Assembly: GCA_021234155.1 (NCBI GenBank)
Contig: JAJEKV010000003.1
Span: forward strand, 9,362,413 to 9,426,412
Reading direction: 5' to 3'
Length of the DNA stretch: 64,000 nt
Source of the DNA: Isoetes taiwanensis
Taxonomy: Eukaryota; Streptophyta; Lycopodiopsida; Isoetales; Isoetaceae
How positions within the stretch are numbered: position 1 is the stretch's first letter; every line of letters starts with the position of its first letter. The position numbers were made by a program, and so were the translations under genes. Positions 1-9,101 of this stretch are shown in pieces. The notes under the pieces were generated by a model. That model was given only the letters and a program-made list of their open reading frames with translations. It was not told the DNA's origin and did no database searches.

Positions 1-2269
1 TTTGGATTCACCCCAATCACAAATGCCAATGTATACGACTGAGGATTAATACATCCCTTCTCCTTTCCATAATCAAAATGGAGCAATATATTGCGGGATG
101 CAAGTCCATATGCAAATATCTTTCTTGATGGAGCTTTTCGTAGCCCCTTCTGAGAATGACATTGCTAAGTCCCCAACCCTAGATGCAACAAATAATTCTT
201 TCTTTTGCGCTCCTCAAACCTCAAGTCCGTCTCAACTCGGGGGACAGCTCCCAACTTCTTAAATGCAAGCTCTGCAAAGGCATTGGACCCATGACTTGTG
301 AAGAAGGTTGCCAGCGAACCTCCATTCCAAAATGGGAAAATTAAGCCTTGTCTTTCTAGGCGGTTGTGCTACCAATGCGGTATGATACACCCATGCCTAA
401 CTTGCATTCGACTCCCTCATGTTCTTGACATAGCTTCCACTAACTTATTGGGTTACGTACTAGACTGAAAATTATTATGTTGAAGTTTTACACAATAGGT
501 TCATCCTTAATAAAACTAGACCCTAAAATATTGCACTTGTACCTTTGCGCCATATGAACGAGAACCAATTAGTTTATGCGTTTATTATTTGTGATGAGTC
601 TACCATGGCAAACCAAGTAGTCTTAGCATCACGCTCTTCTCTGAGCTTCCCACTCCCTATCTGTCTCACCGGGGCGTTTAGCTTTTATGGTTTGTGCCAA
701 CACTTTCTTAACAAGATGGGGGTTGATGGGCTTCTTTCTTCAATTTTTGTTGGTCCATGCCGCATTTCATGTCTTTGGCTTTTTCTTTCAGCTCTAGCCT
801 CAGCGATGACTACTCAAATTTGCAACCGTGATCATATTGCGGTAGTGCGGTGATATTACCACTATCCATGTATACCTCTCTTGCTCACTCTTTGCGGGCT
901 CTAGCTCCATCATTGAAGCTTAAAAGCCCTCTCGGCATCTTTTACCAGCCCTGCATGGTAGTCTAGCCATCCTTCCTCATTGCTGGTAATCAATTCCAAA
1001 TCTTGGTGAGGCATTGCATAGCCGATTACACAACCAGTTCATAAAATCTGGTCTCAAAGTAGACCATGCTTGTTGTGGTCTACTTCTTTTCTCTGTGGCG
1101 ATCTTTGCGAAGATGACTTTCGGTTGCGACTCTCTGTAGCTTTGTGTTTGAGGCGCTTGCGGCTCTATCACGAGACACTAATGCCACATTTGGTTGCAAG
1201 TTAACTTCCGCTCTCTCTTACGAAGTCATCTTGCTTGTTTTAAAGGATTGTCTAGCGGACTAGCAAAATCGACTGGCGATAATACCTGGCCCGACAACGA
1301 CAACACCTACAAGTCAAGCAAAGATAAAACTTTGAATTTAGTGCTTAGCACATGAGGGTAAATCAACTCACTCTAACCAAAACAAAAGCGCTAATTTTAC
1401 GCTTCCTATTCCTACACTAAGACCCTAACATGAGTATGTATGTGCAAGGCCAATTATAGGGTAACAAATAAAAGGACCAAAACACGATTTATGATCTATA
1501 GCCCACTCTTTGCCAAAATGCAAGGCTAGCAAGTTTTAAATGCATTGCACTTGTCCCCGGTCATGCTTTTTCAAAAAGCGAGACCAATCGAATGCTTATC
1601 AAAACATACGCCAGTTCCTATATTAGTGTCGGACTTTCATCAACAACACCATCAGGAACTAGGGTGTGAATTAATAAAACATTCTTCTAACCCTTAATAA
1701 AAGTACAACGCACACCTTTCGACACCGCATGACCAAGGCCAACAACGGCGTCAGGCGAGGGTTATACTCCTAATAAAGGATGACCCTAGTTGCCTTAAGC
1801 TTCAGCAGTGCCACCCACCCTCGGCATGGCGCAAATAAATGCGGCAATACCAGGCAAGGGGCATGCCTATGCTCTTAGCAACACGCGACCCTAAAAAAGC
1901 CCTCTCAGTTGTCGTTTAAGGGAAGGCAACCAATTTCTTTTCTTCTTTGGTTTTCTTTTTTTTTACTTTACTCTTGAATTATTATTTGCTTAAATTGTTA
2001 TTATTATTTTTTTTTCTAAAATAGGCCAAGCTCAGCCCACAGAACAAGGCACTCACCATCGTTACGCCCCTTACGAGGGGGCAACGGTGAGGGGGGCCTA
2101 AGCTGCTTGGACCTAACGGCCTACCTATCAAAACAACAAAAAAAAACCTAAAAACTAAGAAAAACAAAAAAAAAAGGTTTTGGGTGGCAAATTGCAAGGT
2201 TGGTATGACAAATTACCTTTTCTTGGTATAAAAAAGCTGAATCGAAGCCAACTTTATAAATATATAAAA

Positions 2270-2540
2270 AATTCGGCGTCTGTGAAAAACTTGATTCAGC
2301 GTCGTGAAAACTTTTCAGCGTCTGTAAAGCGTGAAAAAAGCGTCTGCTTGAGTTTCAGCGCCGGTTTCAGCGTCTGCGAAAAGCGTTTAGCGTCTGAAAA
2401 ACGAAAAAGCGTCTTGTGGCGCCGAATTTACCAGCTTTACAGACGAAAGTCAGTCTGTACTTTGCGGACTTAAAAATTCATTATTTCAGCGTCTGTGAAG
2501 TTTTTCGTCACAGACGCTTTCGAATCTTTTCGGCGTCTGT
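2270..2540 (+). repeat. Irregular array of the motif AGCGTCTGTGAAA
   Basis: The motif (C/A)GCGTCTG(T/C)GAAA and close variants recurs about eight times in 270 bases, in direct orientation, with one inverted copy (GTCACAGACGC) near 2508. A TATA-like stretch (TATAAATATATAAAA) lies just upstream near 2255. Spacing is irregular, so this is not a simple tandem repeat; it may be a promoter or LTR region with repeated protein-binding sites. Confidence 0.45.
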
Positions 2541-2576
2541 GAAATTTTTTTTCCGGCCGGCGAGGTTTTTATACGT

Positions 2577-2615
2577 TAAATACGTATTTTATTAAAAAAT
2601 ACGTATTTTTTGACT
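2577..2615. repeat. Short palindromic TACGTA repeats
   Basis: Two AATACGTATTTT blocks stand about 10 bases apart and each is itself nearly palindromic, followed by further TACGT words up to 2645. The stretch could extrude as a small cruciform. Function unknown. Confidence 0.4.
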
Positions 2616-2679
2616 TTATACGTCAAGAATTTTAATTTTGTACGTATAGAACCTATCCCTGGTTTCCAGGCCAAGTTAA

Positions 2680-2943
2680 CGTGTGACAGTTGCTTTTCTT
2701 GAGTCCTTTGAATGCTTACATCTTTCGGTGGTGGAACTTCAGATGGACTCAGCTATGGTATACATATTGATTTCTTCCTATGTTCTATTTGGCAAGGATT
2801 GTACCTGCCTTTTAAATCCCGGTCTTAGACAGTGAATTACAAGATAATTCTTCCAATCTGGCCCTTTGAGGGGTCCTTAATAAGGTTTCTGTACCATTTA
2901 TTATTATTAATATAAAAACTTGCCTTCAAAAAAAAAAAAAAAG
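2680..2943 (+). mobile_element. 3' end of a poly-A retroposon (LINE/SINE-like)
   Basis: A non-coding stretch ends in an uninterrupted run of about 16 A at 2927-2943, preceded by an AT-rich tail (ATTATTATTAATATAAAAA). This is how LINE or SINE insertions end. No coding part of the element is visible and no target duplication was found, so it is a 5'-truncated copy at best. Confidence 0.4.
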
Positions 2944-3070
2944 ATTGGGCACAGCAGAGTCAAGCTTTTGGACAACATGAATGCTTCTTATGTTATATGT
3001 TCCGTTATCTGCATGAAAGGTGTCACTCCATTCTCTTGCAAATTCTATCGACAAAAGATGAAAATGGTTC

Positions 3071-3075
3071 GATGA
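3071..3075 (+). repeat. Left target-site duplication GATGA
   Basis: GATGA directly precedes the 5' LTR and is repeated at 16476-16480 directly after the 3' LTR. A 5 bp duplication is standard for Ty3/gypsy integration and fixes both ends of the element. Confidence 0.88.
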
Positions 3076-4761
3076 TGTGACGTTCCAGACCGATACCGCG
3101 GCCCGGGGCGTATACCGCATCTACCTAAATCACGCGCATTACGCGCCACTCGGTGGCGCGGGTAATGCGCTAGCGCAGTAACCAGAGGCGAGTGGCCCTA
3201 GGGGGCAACGTGCCAGAAATATGTGCAACTATTAATGTGCACATTTTCCAATGTACACATTAATGGAGCACACATTTCCAAGTGGACACTTCAATCCAAG
3301 TGGGCCACACCCATAGGTGCAATTAATGTGCACATTTTCCAATGTACACATTAATGTGGGCACACATTTCCATGTGTGCACATTTGGCCACCTAGCCCTT
3401 AAAGGCAAGTGGGCCCATTTCCAATTATCCCACATGCCAAAAGGGGATAATTGGAAACCCTAGCCAACCCCCTTGTCTATATAGGGTAGGAAACCCTAAC
3501 TAGCCCAATTTTCGATTTTAGGGCTTTAGAACTCTGTTTTGGGCGCCTCAACAAAATTAAAACCGCATCGAACTTCTGCACGGGAGAATTGCATCCTTAG
3601 TTTCTCTTGATTGGCGTTTCCAGGGGGGATGGTCGAGCTCTCAGTCGAGGAGGAGCCCCTCAAGGATCGGTATTTGGCCAATTAGATAGTCTAAACCCTA
3701 TTTTAGTCATAGAATCAGTAGGTTTAGCCTATTAAATTGCCCATAGCACCCTCTAGATCTCTAGATAGCGATTCTAACTAAAGAACCTAACTCTATGTTG
3801 TAGATTAGATCTAGTTCTTTAGTTCTCGTGGAAGTATATGGATGATGTATCTCTATGAACTCCTTGTATTGGGAAGGGGGTAGAGACCTAAAAGCTTTGT
3901 AGTTGATGCTCCTAGAGTAGCCTCTCTAGCACACTTGTAGATTCGGCACGTGCACAAGAGCCACAGGGATGTGGGTGGAGGGGCGGAGGACCGGCTAAGA
4001 AGGAGGTTCATGTCTCGACTCTTGAAGCGATCCCTACGGTGTGTAAAGCCTACCAGGGATCATTGTGACTAGGTCTAATGCCTTGCCTTGCCTGGCGTGT
4101 GGGCAAGGCATGGGCTCGACACCCGTGAAGTGGTGTTCACTTTCCGGTGGGTTCGGTCGAATACGGGCAAAGTGGCCCTCTAGTCACCTTGAGTCAGCAT
4201 GTAGATCTCGGAGGGAGTGATCCCTACCGCCCCATCGGGGCGGGAGGATGAACCGGGGAATAGCCCCCTTGGCTACGATCCGTGGGGCTACTGATCAGTC
4301 CGGACACTTTTGAGACCACTGCAAAGTGTGTGTGTGAGGGGCGGATGGAGTGGACAACCCTAAGCCATGTTCATATGCCGGCCAAATCCATTGCCATGAA
4401 TTGCATGCGCAATGAACTCGGAGACCCAAGCCGTCGGTCATCCCTTTGAGTCTCGAGCCTTGGGTAGGATTCCCTATGTGATGTGCCGATCTTTGTCTAT
4501 GCAGATATGTGGAGGACCATCCTTCGTGATGGTCATATGATGTTGATATATGTGCTACGACATGTATGTTTACGCTTCCAGCCTAGGTAGGCCCGAGGGA
4601 GGCGGGGTGCAATGACCCTTCCACTCTTCCCTTTGGAACCCGCCACCGCGGTTGCGGTGTCATGTGGAGGGCCCCGTATTAGCATGGAGCTGGTATGGGG
4701 ATGAACTCCTGTTTGTATACGGTGGGGAGGGCACCGTATGCGAAAGTAGGGGACGTCCGCA
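3076..4761 (+). repeat. 5' LTR
   Basis: Starts TGTGACGTTCC; the matching end in the 3' copy is GGGACGTCACA, so the LTR is bounded by the inverted octamer TGTGACGT/ACGTCACA. In this 5' copy the end reads GACGTCCGCA. A direct repeat of about 97 bp in the U3 part (3227-3370) contains AATGTGCACATT and AATGTACACATT words. A TATA box (CTATATAGG) lies at about 3477-3485, followed by a telobox (AAACCCTAA). Compared with the 3' LTR, many CTG/CAG triplets appear here as CG or CCG/CGG. Confidence 0.88.
3477..3500 (+). promoter_or_regulatory. LTR TATA box with telobox
   Basis: CTATATAGGG is followed within a few bases by AAACCCTAAC. The same arrangement is present in the 3' LTR near 15197. It is the probable Pol II start region for the genomic RNA; the telobox is a known plant promoter and chromatin motif. 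Confidence 0.55.
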
Positions 4762-4762
4762 G

Positions 4763-4774
4763 TGGTATCGAGCT
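4763..4774 (+). other. Primer binding site, tRNA-Met type
   Basis: TGGTATCGAGCT, one base after the LTR end, matches the usual plant initiator tRNA-Met primer site TGGTATCAGAGC except for a missing A inside CAG. That missing base fits the CAG-to-CG pattern seen through the whole element. Confidence 0.8.
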
Positions 4775-4967
4775 ATGTTCTTGGAGACCAAGAGCAAAAG
4801 TTAATCGCCATGTTCCCAGTAGCACTAACTTGATAGGATCCTTAAACCCCGAAAAATGGGAAAATGTTTTCTCATTTTTGTAGTTTATGCTAAGCTAGTA
4901 ACAGTTAAAATGTGCTAGAAATGTAAAAAGACTAAAATTGATGAGCCAACATCCAAAAAGTAGAGTG

Positions 4968-5040
4968 GTCTCACCGCGTCGCCGCCGCCGGAGACAGATT
5001 TCTAGATTCTAGGAATCGGGCTGGGCGCAACGTGTGAGAC
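4968..5040. repeat. Palindrome copy 1 (unit 1)
   Basis: Degenerate left arm (GGTCTCACCGCGTCG) and intact right arm (GGGCGCAACGTGTGAGAC) around a TTTCTAGATTCTAGGAAT core. First of two copies about 200 bp apart upstream of the H3-like gene. Confidence 0.75.
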
Positions 5041-5172
5041 ATTCAGCTTTGTCACCAAAAAAAAAAAAAAAAAGTTGTAAATTACAGTAAAATAACTTGA
5101 TAATTCTTATTTTAAGCTAAGAATCAGTAGAATTAGGATGTTACATGTTAATTTAATAGTGGGCCCCACCAT

Positions 5173-5239
5173 GTCTCACACGTCGCGCCAGGACAGGTTT
5201 CTAGATTCTAGAAATCGGGCTGGGCGCAACGTGTGAGAC
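5173..5239. repeat. Palindrome copy 2 (unit 1)
   Basis: GTCTCACACGTCGCGCC faces GGGCGCAACGTGTGAGAC, 16 of 17 positions pairing, around a core that is itself partly palindromic (TTTCTAGATTCTAGAAA). The arms contain ACGTG/CACGT cores of the kind plant bZIP or bHLH factors bind. It ends about 75 bp before the TATA box of the H3-like gene. Confidence 0.85.
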
Positions 5240-5313
5240 CTCGCTTAATTAGGTGTTTTAGATGCCTTAGACAACCCAAAAAGGTAGTTTAAAAGTTGAC
5301 CTAAATTTGGCCC

Positions 5314-5320
5314 TATAAAT
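5314..5320 (+). promoter_or_regulatory. TATA box of the H3-like gene
   Basis: TATAAAT within CCCTATAAATAGAACC, about 105 bases upstream of the ATG. The 5' leader after it (GGCGATCTTCTGGCGCTCAG) resembles the leader of the second cargo gene, suggesting a duplicated promoter. Confidence 0.65.
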
Positions 5321-5424
5321 AGAACCAGACCCCTCCCATTTTTTTCCTGTTCTTCCCTAGAACTTCGCTCGTGCTGCCAAGGCGATCTTCTGGCGCTCAG
5401 CTCCGATCGACAAACCGTAAGATG

Positions 5425-6716
5425 ATGGCCCGCACAAAGCAAACTGCAAGGAAGCCTAGCCGAAGCGGATCCTCCAGCGCCAGCGGCTCCGGCCTCCTTC
5501 ACAGGATTCTTCGGGAACGCCTTCTCCACGACGGCGAATCTTCGTCGAGCGAGGAAGCAGGATCAGACAGGAGCGACCACACAGAGCTCTTGGAGGACGA
5601 CCGGCCGGATGTCATGAACCAGATCCTCGAAAAGATCGCACAGGAGGTGGGAAGAAGCGGAGAGCAGCAAGAACAACCTCGGGAGGACAACAACCCACGT
5701 GAGGAGGAAGGGAGCGAGTGGGGACCCATCAACAAAGACAGAGCAACCCCTGTGCCGAGATCCACCGCAGGAGGAGCAGTGGAAAGAGGAGGAGAGTCAC
5801 TGAACTCACCCCGGAAGAAGAGGCCGACCTTGCACGCTTCGTCCACAAGTATGAAGCCAAAGAGCGCCGCCAGGAGCAAAGGACAAAGAGTCGGGAAGAC
5901 GACCCGACCACAGCCAGCGGGTCCAAGAAGAGGAAGGCCAAAGCCATAAAGGCAGGCAAGAGGAAGGTGGTGAAGGTCGGGAAGCGAGCTGCGGGTCCCG
6001 TCATCAACGAGCCGTCGGGAGAGGAGACCCCGCCCACTACCGACGACTCGGATGAAGACTACGTGCCGGGCGCAGACGGGGCAAGCTCTTCAAAGCCCCC
6101 GGTTGTAGAGGAAGAGGTCCCGGAGCAGATAGCCCAGGAACAGGAGGAGACCGGACAGCTAGCGAAGCCCCCACCTTTTCCGACGTGGGATAGGGTTAAA
6201 GCCCCGCGACCCCAGCGGGAGGCGTACGTGATAGACCCCCTAAAGGTCTATCAGAAGAGGATCAGGGAACACAACTCCTATATGGAGAAGTGGGAGGCAT
6301 ACAATGCCTACTTCCAGGAGCATCGGGTGAGAACGGTCGAAGGTGGAGTACCCCCTAGGCAGCAGCTGAAGCCACCGCCACCTAGGCCCAAGCCTCCCCG
6401 AGCACCGGGTAAGAAGCGGAGCAAGAAGAAGAAGCTGGAAGATAGGGCCCTCAAGGAGATCCGCCACTTCCAGAAGAGTTACGGACTCTTGATTCCTCGG
6501 GCGCCGTTCCAGCGTTTGGTCCGCGAAGTGATGCAAGAATACAACACAGACATGCGCGTGACCGACGAGATGCTGTTGTGTTTACAGGAGGCGGCCGAAG
6601 CGAAAATTGTGCAGCACTTCGAAGATTCAACGGCTTGCACAGTACACGCAAAGAGGGTCACCCTCATGAGGCAGGATATGCATCTTGTCAGGCACATCAA
6701 GGGAGAACGCCCTTGA
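5425..6716 (+). CDS. Histone H3-like protein with giant linker, one frameshift
   Basis: Starts at the second of two adjacent ATGs (5422, 5425), giving [10 protein letters not shown], identical to the first nine residues of mature histone H3 including K4 and K9; residue 10 is P instead of S. About 330 residues of Ser/Glu-rich, Lys/Arg-rich and Pro-rich linker follow. The last 89 residues (6447-6713) are a full H3 fold: alpha-N ([11 protein letters not shown]), alpha-1 ([14 protein letters not shown]), alpha-2 ([15 protein letters not shown]), then [11 protein letters not shown] and an IKGERP end. Loop 1 has canonical H3 length, but EIRHFQK, LLIP, LQEAAE and VTLMR resemble plant CENH3. The frame changes once, from that of 5425 to that of 6716, between about 5740 and 5800, consistent with one lost base; adding it gives 430 residues (H3 is 135). 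No intron is needed. It lies inside the retrotransposon with its own TATA box. Function unknown; nucleosome incorporation is inference. Confidence 0.88.
6447..6713 (+). other. Histone-fold domain of the H3-like protein
   Basis: Eighty-nine residues align end to end with the H3 core without gaps. Positions important in H3 are kept: the PFQRLVRE helix, TD-R before alpha-2, Cys and His of the C-x-x-H-A-K-R segment at the H3-H3 interface, the Asp of the last helix, and the GER terminus. Changed positions include [10 protein letters not shown] for LARRIRGERA. Retention of the fold implies past selection. Confidence 0.9.
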
Positions 6717-6859
6717 GTTTTGTAAAAAACTGGAAAATTTTGTTAATATAAAGAAAATTTTGTGTAAATAAAGTGTCAAACCCTGTTTAAATAGGTCAAG
6801 ATATCGATCCCTAGCTTTTGTTTTAATTAAATTGGAGTTTTGAGCAAAATTGAGACGAT

Positions 6860-6926
6860 GTCTCACACGTCGCGCCAGGACAGATTTCTAGATTTTAGGA
6901 ATTGGGCTGGGCGCAACGTGTGAGAC
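6860..6926. repeat. Palindrome copy 3 (unit 2)
   Basis: GTCTCACACGTCGCGCC and GGGCGCAACGTGTGAGAC arms, as in copies 2 and 4. It lies about 140 bp after the H3-like stop codon and belongs to the promoter of the second cargo gene. Confidence 0.85.
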
Positions 6927-7058
6927 CATGCCCAAAAATGCCCAAAACAGCTCCAAATCGACCAAGTAAGGGGTCAATTCTGCCTAACTCGATGAGTTTA
7001 GTGGAATTACAGCCTTAGATCACTTAAATTGAGTAAGCCTAGCCCAATTAGAACCCAT

Positions 7059-7125
7059 GTCTCACACGTCGCGCCAGGACAGATTTCGACATTTTCAAAA
7101 TCGGTCTGGGCGCAATGTGTGAGAC
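7059..7125. repeat. Palindrome copy 4 (unit 2)
   Basis: Same arms (right arm GGGCGCAATGTGTGAGAC) with a diverged core (TTTCGACATTTTCAAAA). It is about 200 bp from copy 3, the same spacing as copies 1 and 2, so the pair was duplicated as a unit. Confidence 0.85.
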
Positions 7126-7302
7126 CTCGTACCATTTCTTCACCAAATGATCTCCAAATTGTACAATAGGTTCAGTAGTTGTTCTTAGCATGCTCAAACC
7201 CTAGAAATAGTCTTCAAACTTGCAATTGCATCCCTTAATAGATCAGAATTACCTAATCTCAGTAAAATCCAGGTCATCCAAAAATTAGGGTTTTCCCCTT
7301 TC

Positions 7303-7310
7303 TATAAATA
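7303..7310 (+). promoter_or_regulatory. TATA box of the second cargo gene
   Basis: TATAAATA about 115 bases before the ATG at 7425, the same geometry as in the H3-like gene. The leader (GCTTAGGCGATCTTTCAGCTC) is related to the first gene's leader. Confidence 0.6.
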
Positions 7311-7424
7311 AGTCCCCCATTTCTTATTTGGCACCCTGCAAATTTGCCCTCCTCTGCTTAGGCGATCTTTCAGCTCCCTGAGGCGCTTCTGCATCCGTTT
7401 GATACTCCCTTCTTCGCTAGATCC

Positions 7425-8933
7425 ATGGCCCGCCGACTTGGGCGATGGTACACAAGCGCCCATGCCCATCTGCTTTGCCGGCGGATGTCAACGACATCTT
7501 CCAAGAAATTGACATCAAGCTACGCTTAAATGCAACCCCAAAGATATAGGCGGGTGCTAGCGGAATTTCGTGCTAGGGTAGGACCCTCCCTTGTTCAAGT
7601 CCCCCTTGCATAGGATACTTCGTTCCCCGCCCATCCCTTCAAGTACTTTGGGCGATGTCCCCAACATCGCCAAGTACTTGACTAATAAGGCGCAGAGGTT
7701 GCTCGATTACATGGTCCCGACGACCACAGGGGACCAAGTACTTCTCTTACACCGCAGCCCTAGCCATCTTCTTATCCCAATAGTAGAGAACCCGATGGGG
7801 GCAACCTCTATCCCCCGATGGAGGTAGACCCCATAGCAGTCAGCGAGAAGAGCGGATACGTTGCGATCATCAGAATCGAGGAAGCAAGAGAGGATGAAGA
7901 GGAGTCCGGACGGCGAAGGATACACCTGAGCTCGACTTCGTAAGAAGCGGCAAGCCAAAGCACGAGCCGATCAACTTCGAAAGCGGCGCGGGGGCATCGT
8001 AATTGCTCCCCACTCAGGGCTAGGCATCACAAGCCTAGCCCCTATCATCATCAACGGAGAGGAGTATCTACTCCCACCGGCGACATCCGTAACCTTCCCA
8101 ATGCGAGGGAGAGGGAGCTCAGGTTGGATGAACTGCTCCACCAACTGCGGCAGACCGACATGGACGACTTCATCGTCCGGGGAGCCTCGGACTTTCCGCT
8201 TCAAGTAAGGGAGGCCGACACCTACACAGGGGAAACGACCTCCGATATCCAGGCCTACAAAAAGATCGTGCAAATGATGGACGAGCGGGAGCTGCCAACA
8301 GAGGAGGAGTTCCTCGCCCTCCAAGAACAGATGGGGATCCGTGGGAAGACCACGAGCATCCTAATGCCGAGTCCTTCGACACCACCCCCGCCAAAAGGAG
8401 AAGGAATCGACCTCAGGAGGCTCGACCGCACAATTGAAGACTACAGGGAGCTGACTGAAATTGAGGTCGACGAGTACGCCGGGCGGCACAGAGCTGGAGG
8501 CCAAACAAGCGGAGAAGCTTCGGCGACACACAACGACAGGTCGCTCAGGTACTACTTGCCGCTGCTGATGGATGGGAGAATAGCGGTAATACACCGCAAG
8601 TTCAGCCCCAGAGGTGAAGAAGGAGTGTTCATGCTGATTGCACTCTCGGGCTTCGGCAGGCATGCTCGAATAGCAACAAATGTCGAATATGCTGTCCTGG
8701 TCAAGAGGGCAATGGCACTCGACCTCTTTGACTTCGCCATACCCCACTGACGTCAGGCGAGATTGGCGGTGACTGCAGCCCTCACATCCGACCGCAGAGT
8801 AGAAGACTTGGTGAGAGCCTTGCAGGGAGGCTCGTCAGCAAGCATCATCAGGAACTTGGGTCACTCGGTAGGGACGGCCCAAGTTAAGAAGTTCCTTGAA
8901 GACAACCCGTCTTACCGGCGATTTCAAGACTAG
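7425..8933 (+). pseudogene. Second cargo gene, unrecognised, frame-broken
   Basis: The ATG context ATGGCCCGC is shared with the H3-like gene (both start M-A-R). After that the reading frame changes several times: a protein-like stretch at 7591-7827, then a long clear frame 8124-8750 that continues past a single TGA to the TAG at 8931-8933. The long part is acidic in its first half (repeated E/D-rich, DDF, MMDERELPTEEEF) and more basic and hydrophobic in its second (YYLPLLMDGRIAVIHRKF, then GFGRHARIATNVEYAVLVKR). I recognise no domain; it is not a histone fold. The shared promoter layout suggests it arose by duplication of the cargo unit or was acquired with it. The breaks may be real decay or the CHG artefact discussed in the findings. 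Confidence 0.6.
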
Positions 8934-8981
8934 TTAGACTCTTGATCCCGGAGACTTTTTGTACTAAAATATTATATGATA

Positions 8982-8989
8982 TATAAATA
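8982..8989 (+). promoter_or_regulatory. Possible third internal TATA box, before gag
   Basis: TATAAATA in a very AT-rich stretch 50 bases after the second cargo gene and about 110 bases before the gag frame. A splice acceptor-like TTGTGTATGCAG also lies at about 9102-9113. How gag is expressed 4.3 kb downstream of the LTR is unclear; both an internal promoter and splicing are possible. Confidence 0.35.
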
Positions 8990-9101
8990 CAATTCTGTTG
9001 CACTTTAAATGCTTTGTTGATGTATTTTTGCCCCACAATTATACCAACAAACATAAACAATGCAAGAGAACAAATGAAACTAACCAAATAGCCATGAATT
9101 G

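Larger units (their letters stand above)
1..2660. other. Degenerate repeat DNA, no recognisable gene
   Basis: No reading frame over about 100 codons and no domain that I recognise. A minus-strand stretch around 977-1171 reads as fairly protein-like sequence but is cut by stops. The stretch 1320-1900 looks like non-coding repeat DNA. Probably an eroded retroelement, but no LTR, primer site or catalytic motif was found. Confidence 0.4.

Noticed and set aside
2180-2473. 97-codon frame over the AGCGTCTG cluster
   Set aside because: Its residues simply follow the repeated word; no domain or conservation signal.
5371-5424. Upstream GTG at 5371 as start of the H3-like gene
   Set aside because: The ATG at 5425 gives the exact H3 N-terminus; the upstream codons are leader sequence homologous to the leader of the second cargo gene.
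5718-5949. Programmed ribosomal frameshift in the H3-like gene
   Set aside because: No slippery heptamer or stable downstream structure was seen, and one-base losses at CWG occur all over this element.
4968-8935. Cargo region as an independent nested transposon
   Set aside because: No terminal inverted repeats or target duplications bound it; the palindromes lie upstream of both genes, not at the outer ends. Kept as a possibility only through the copy comparison proposed above.
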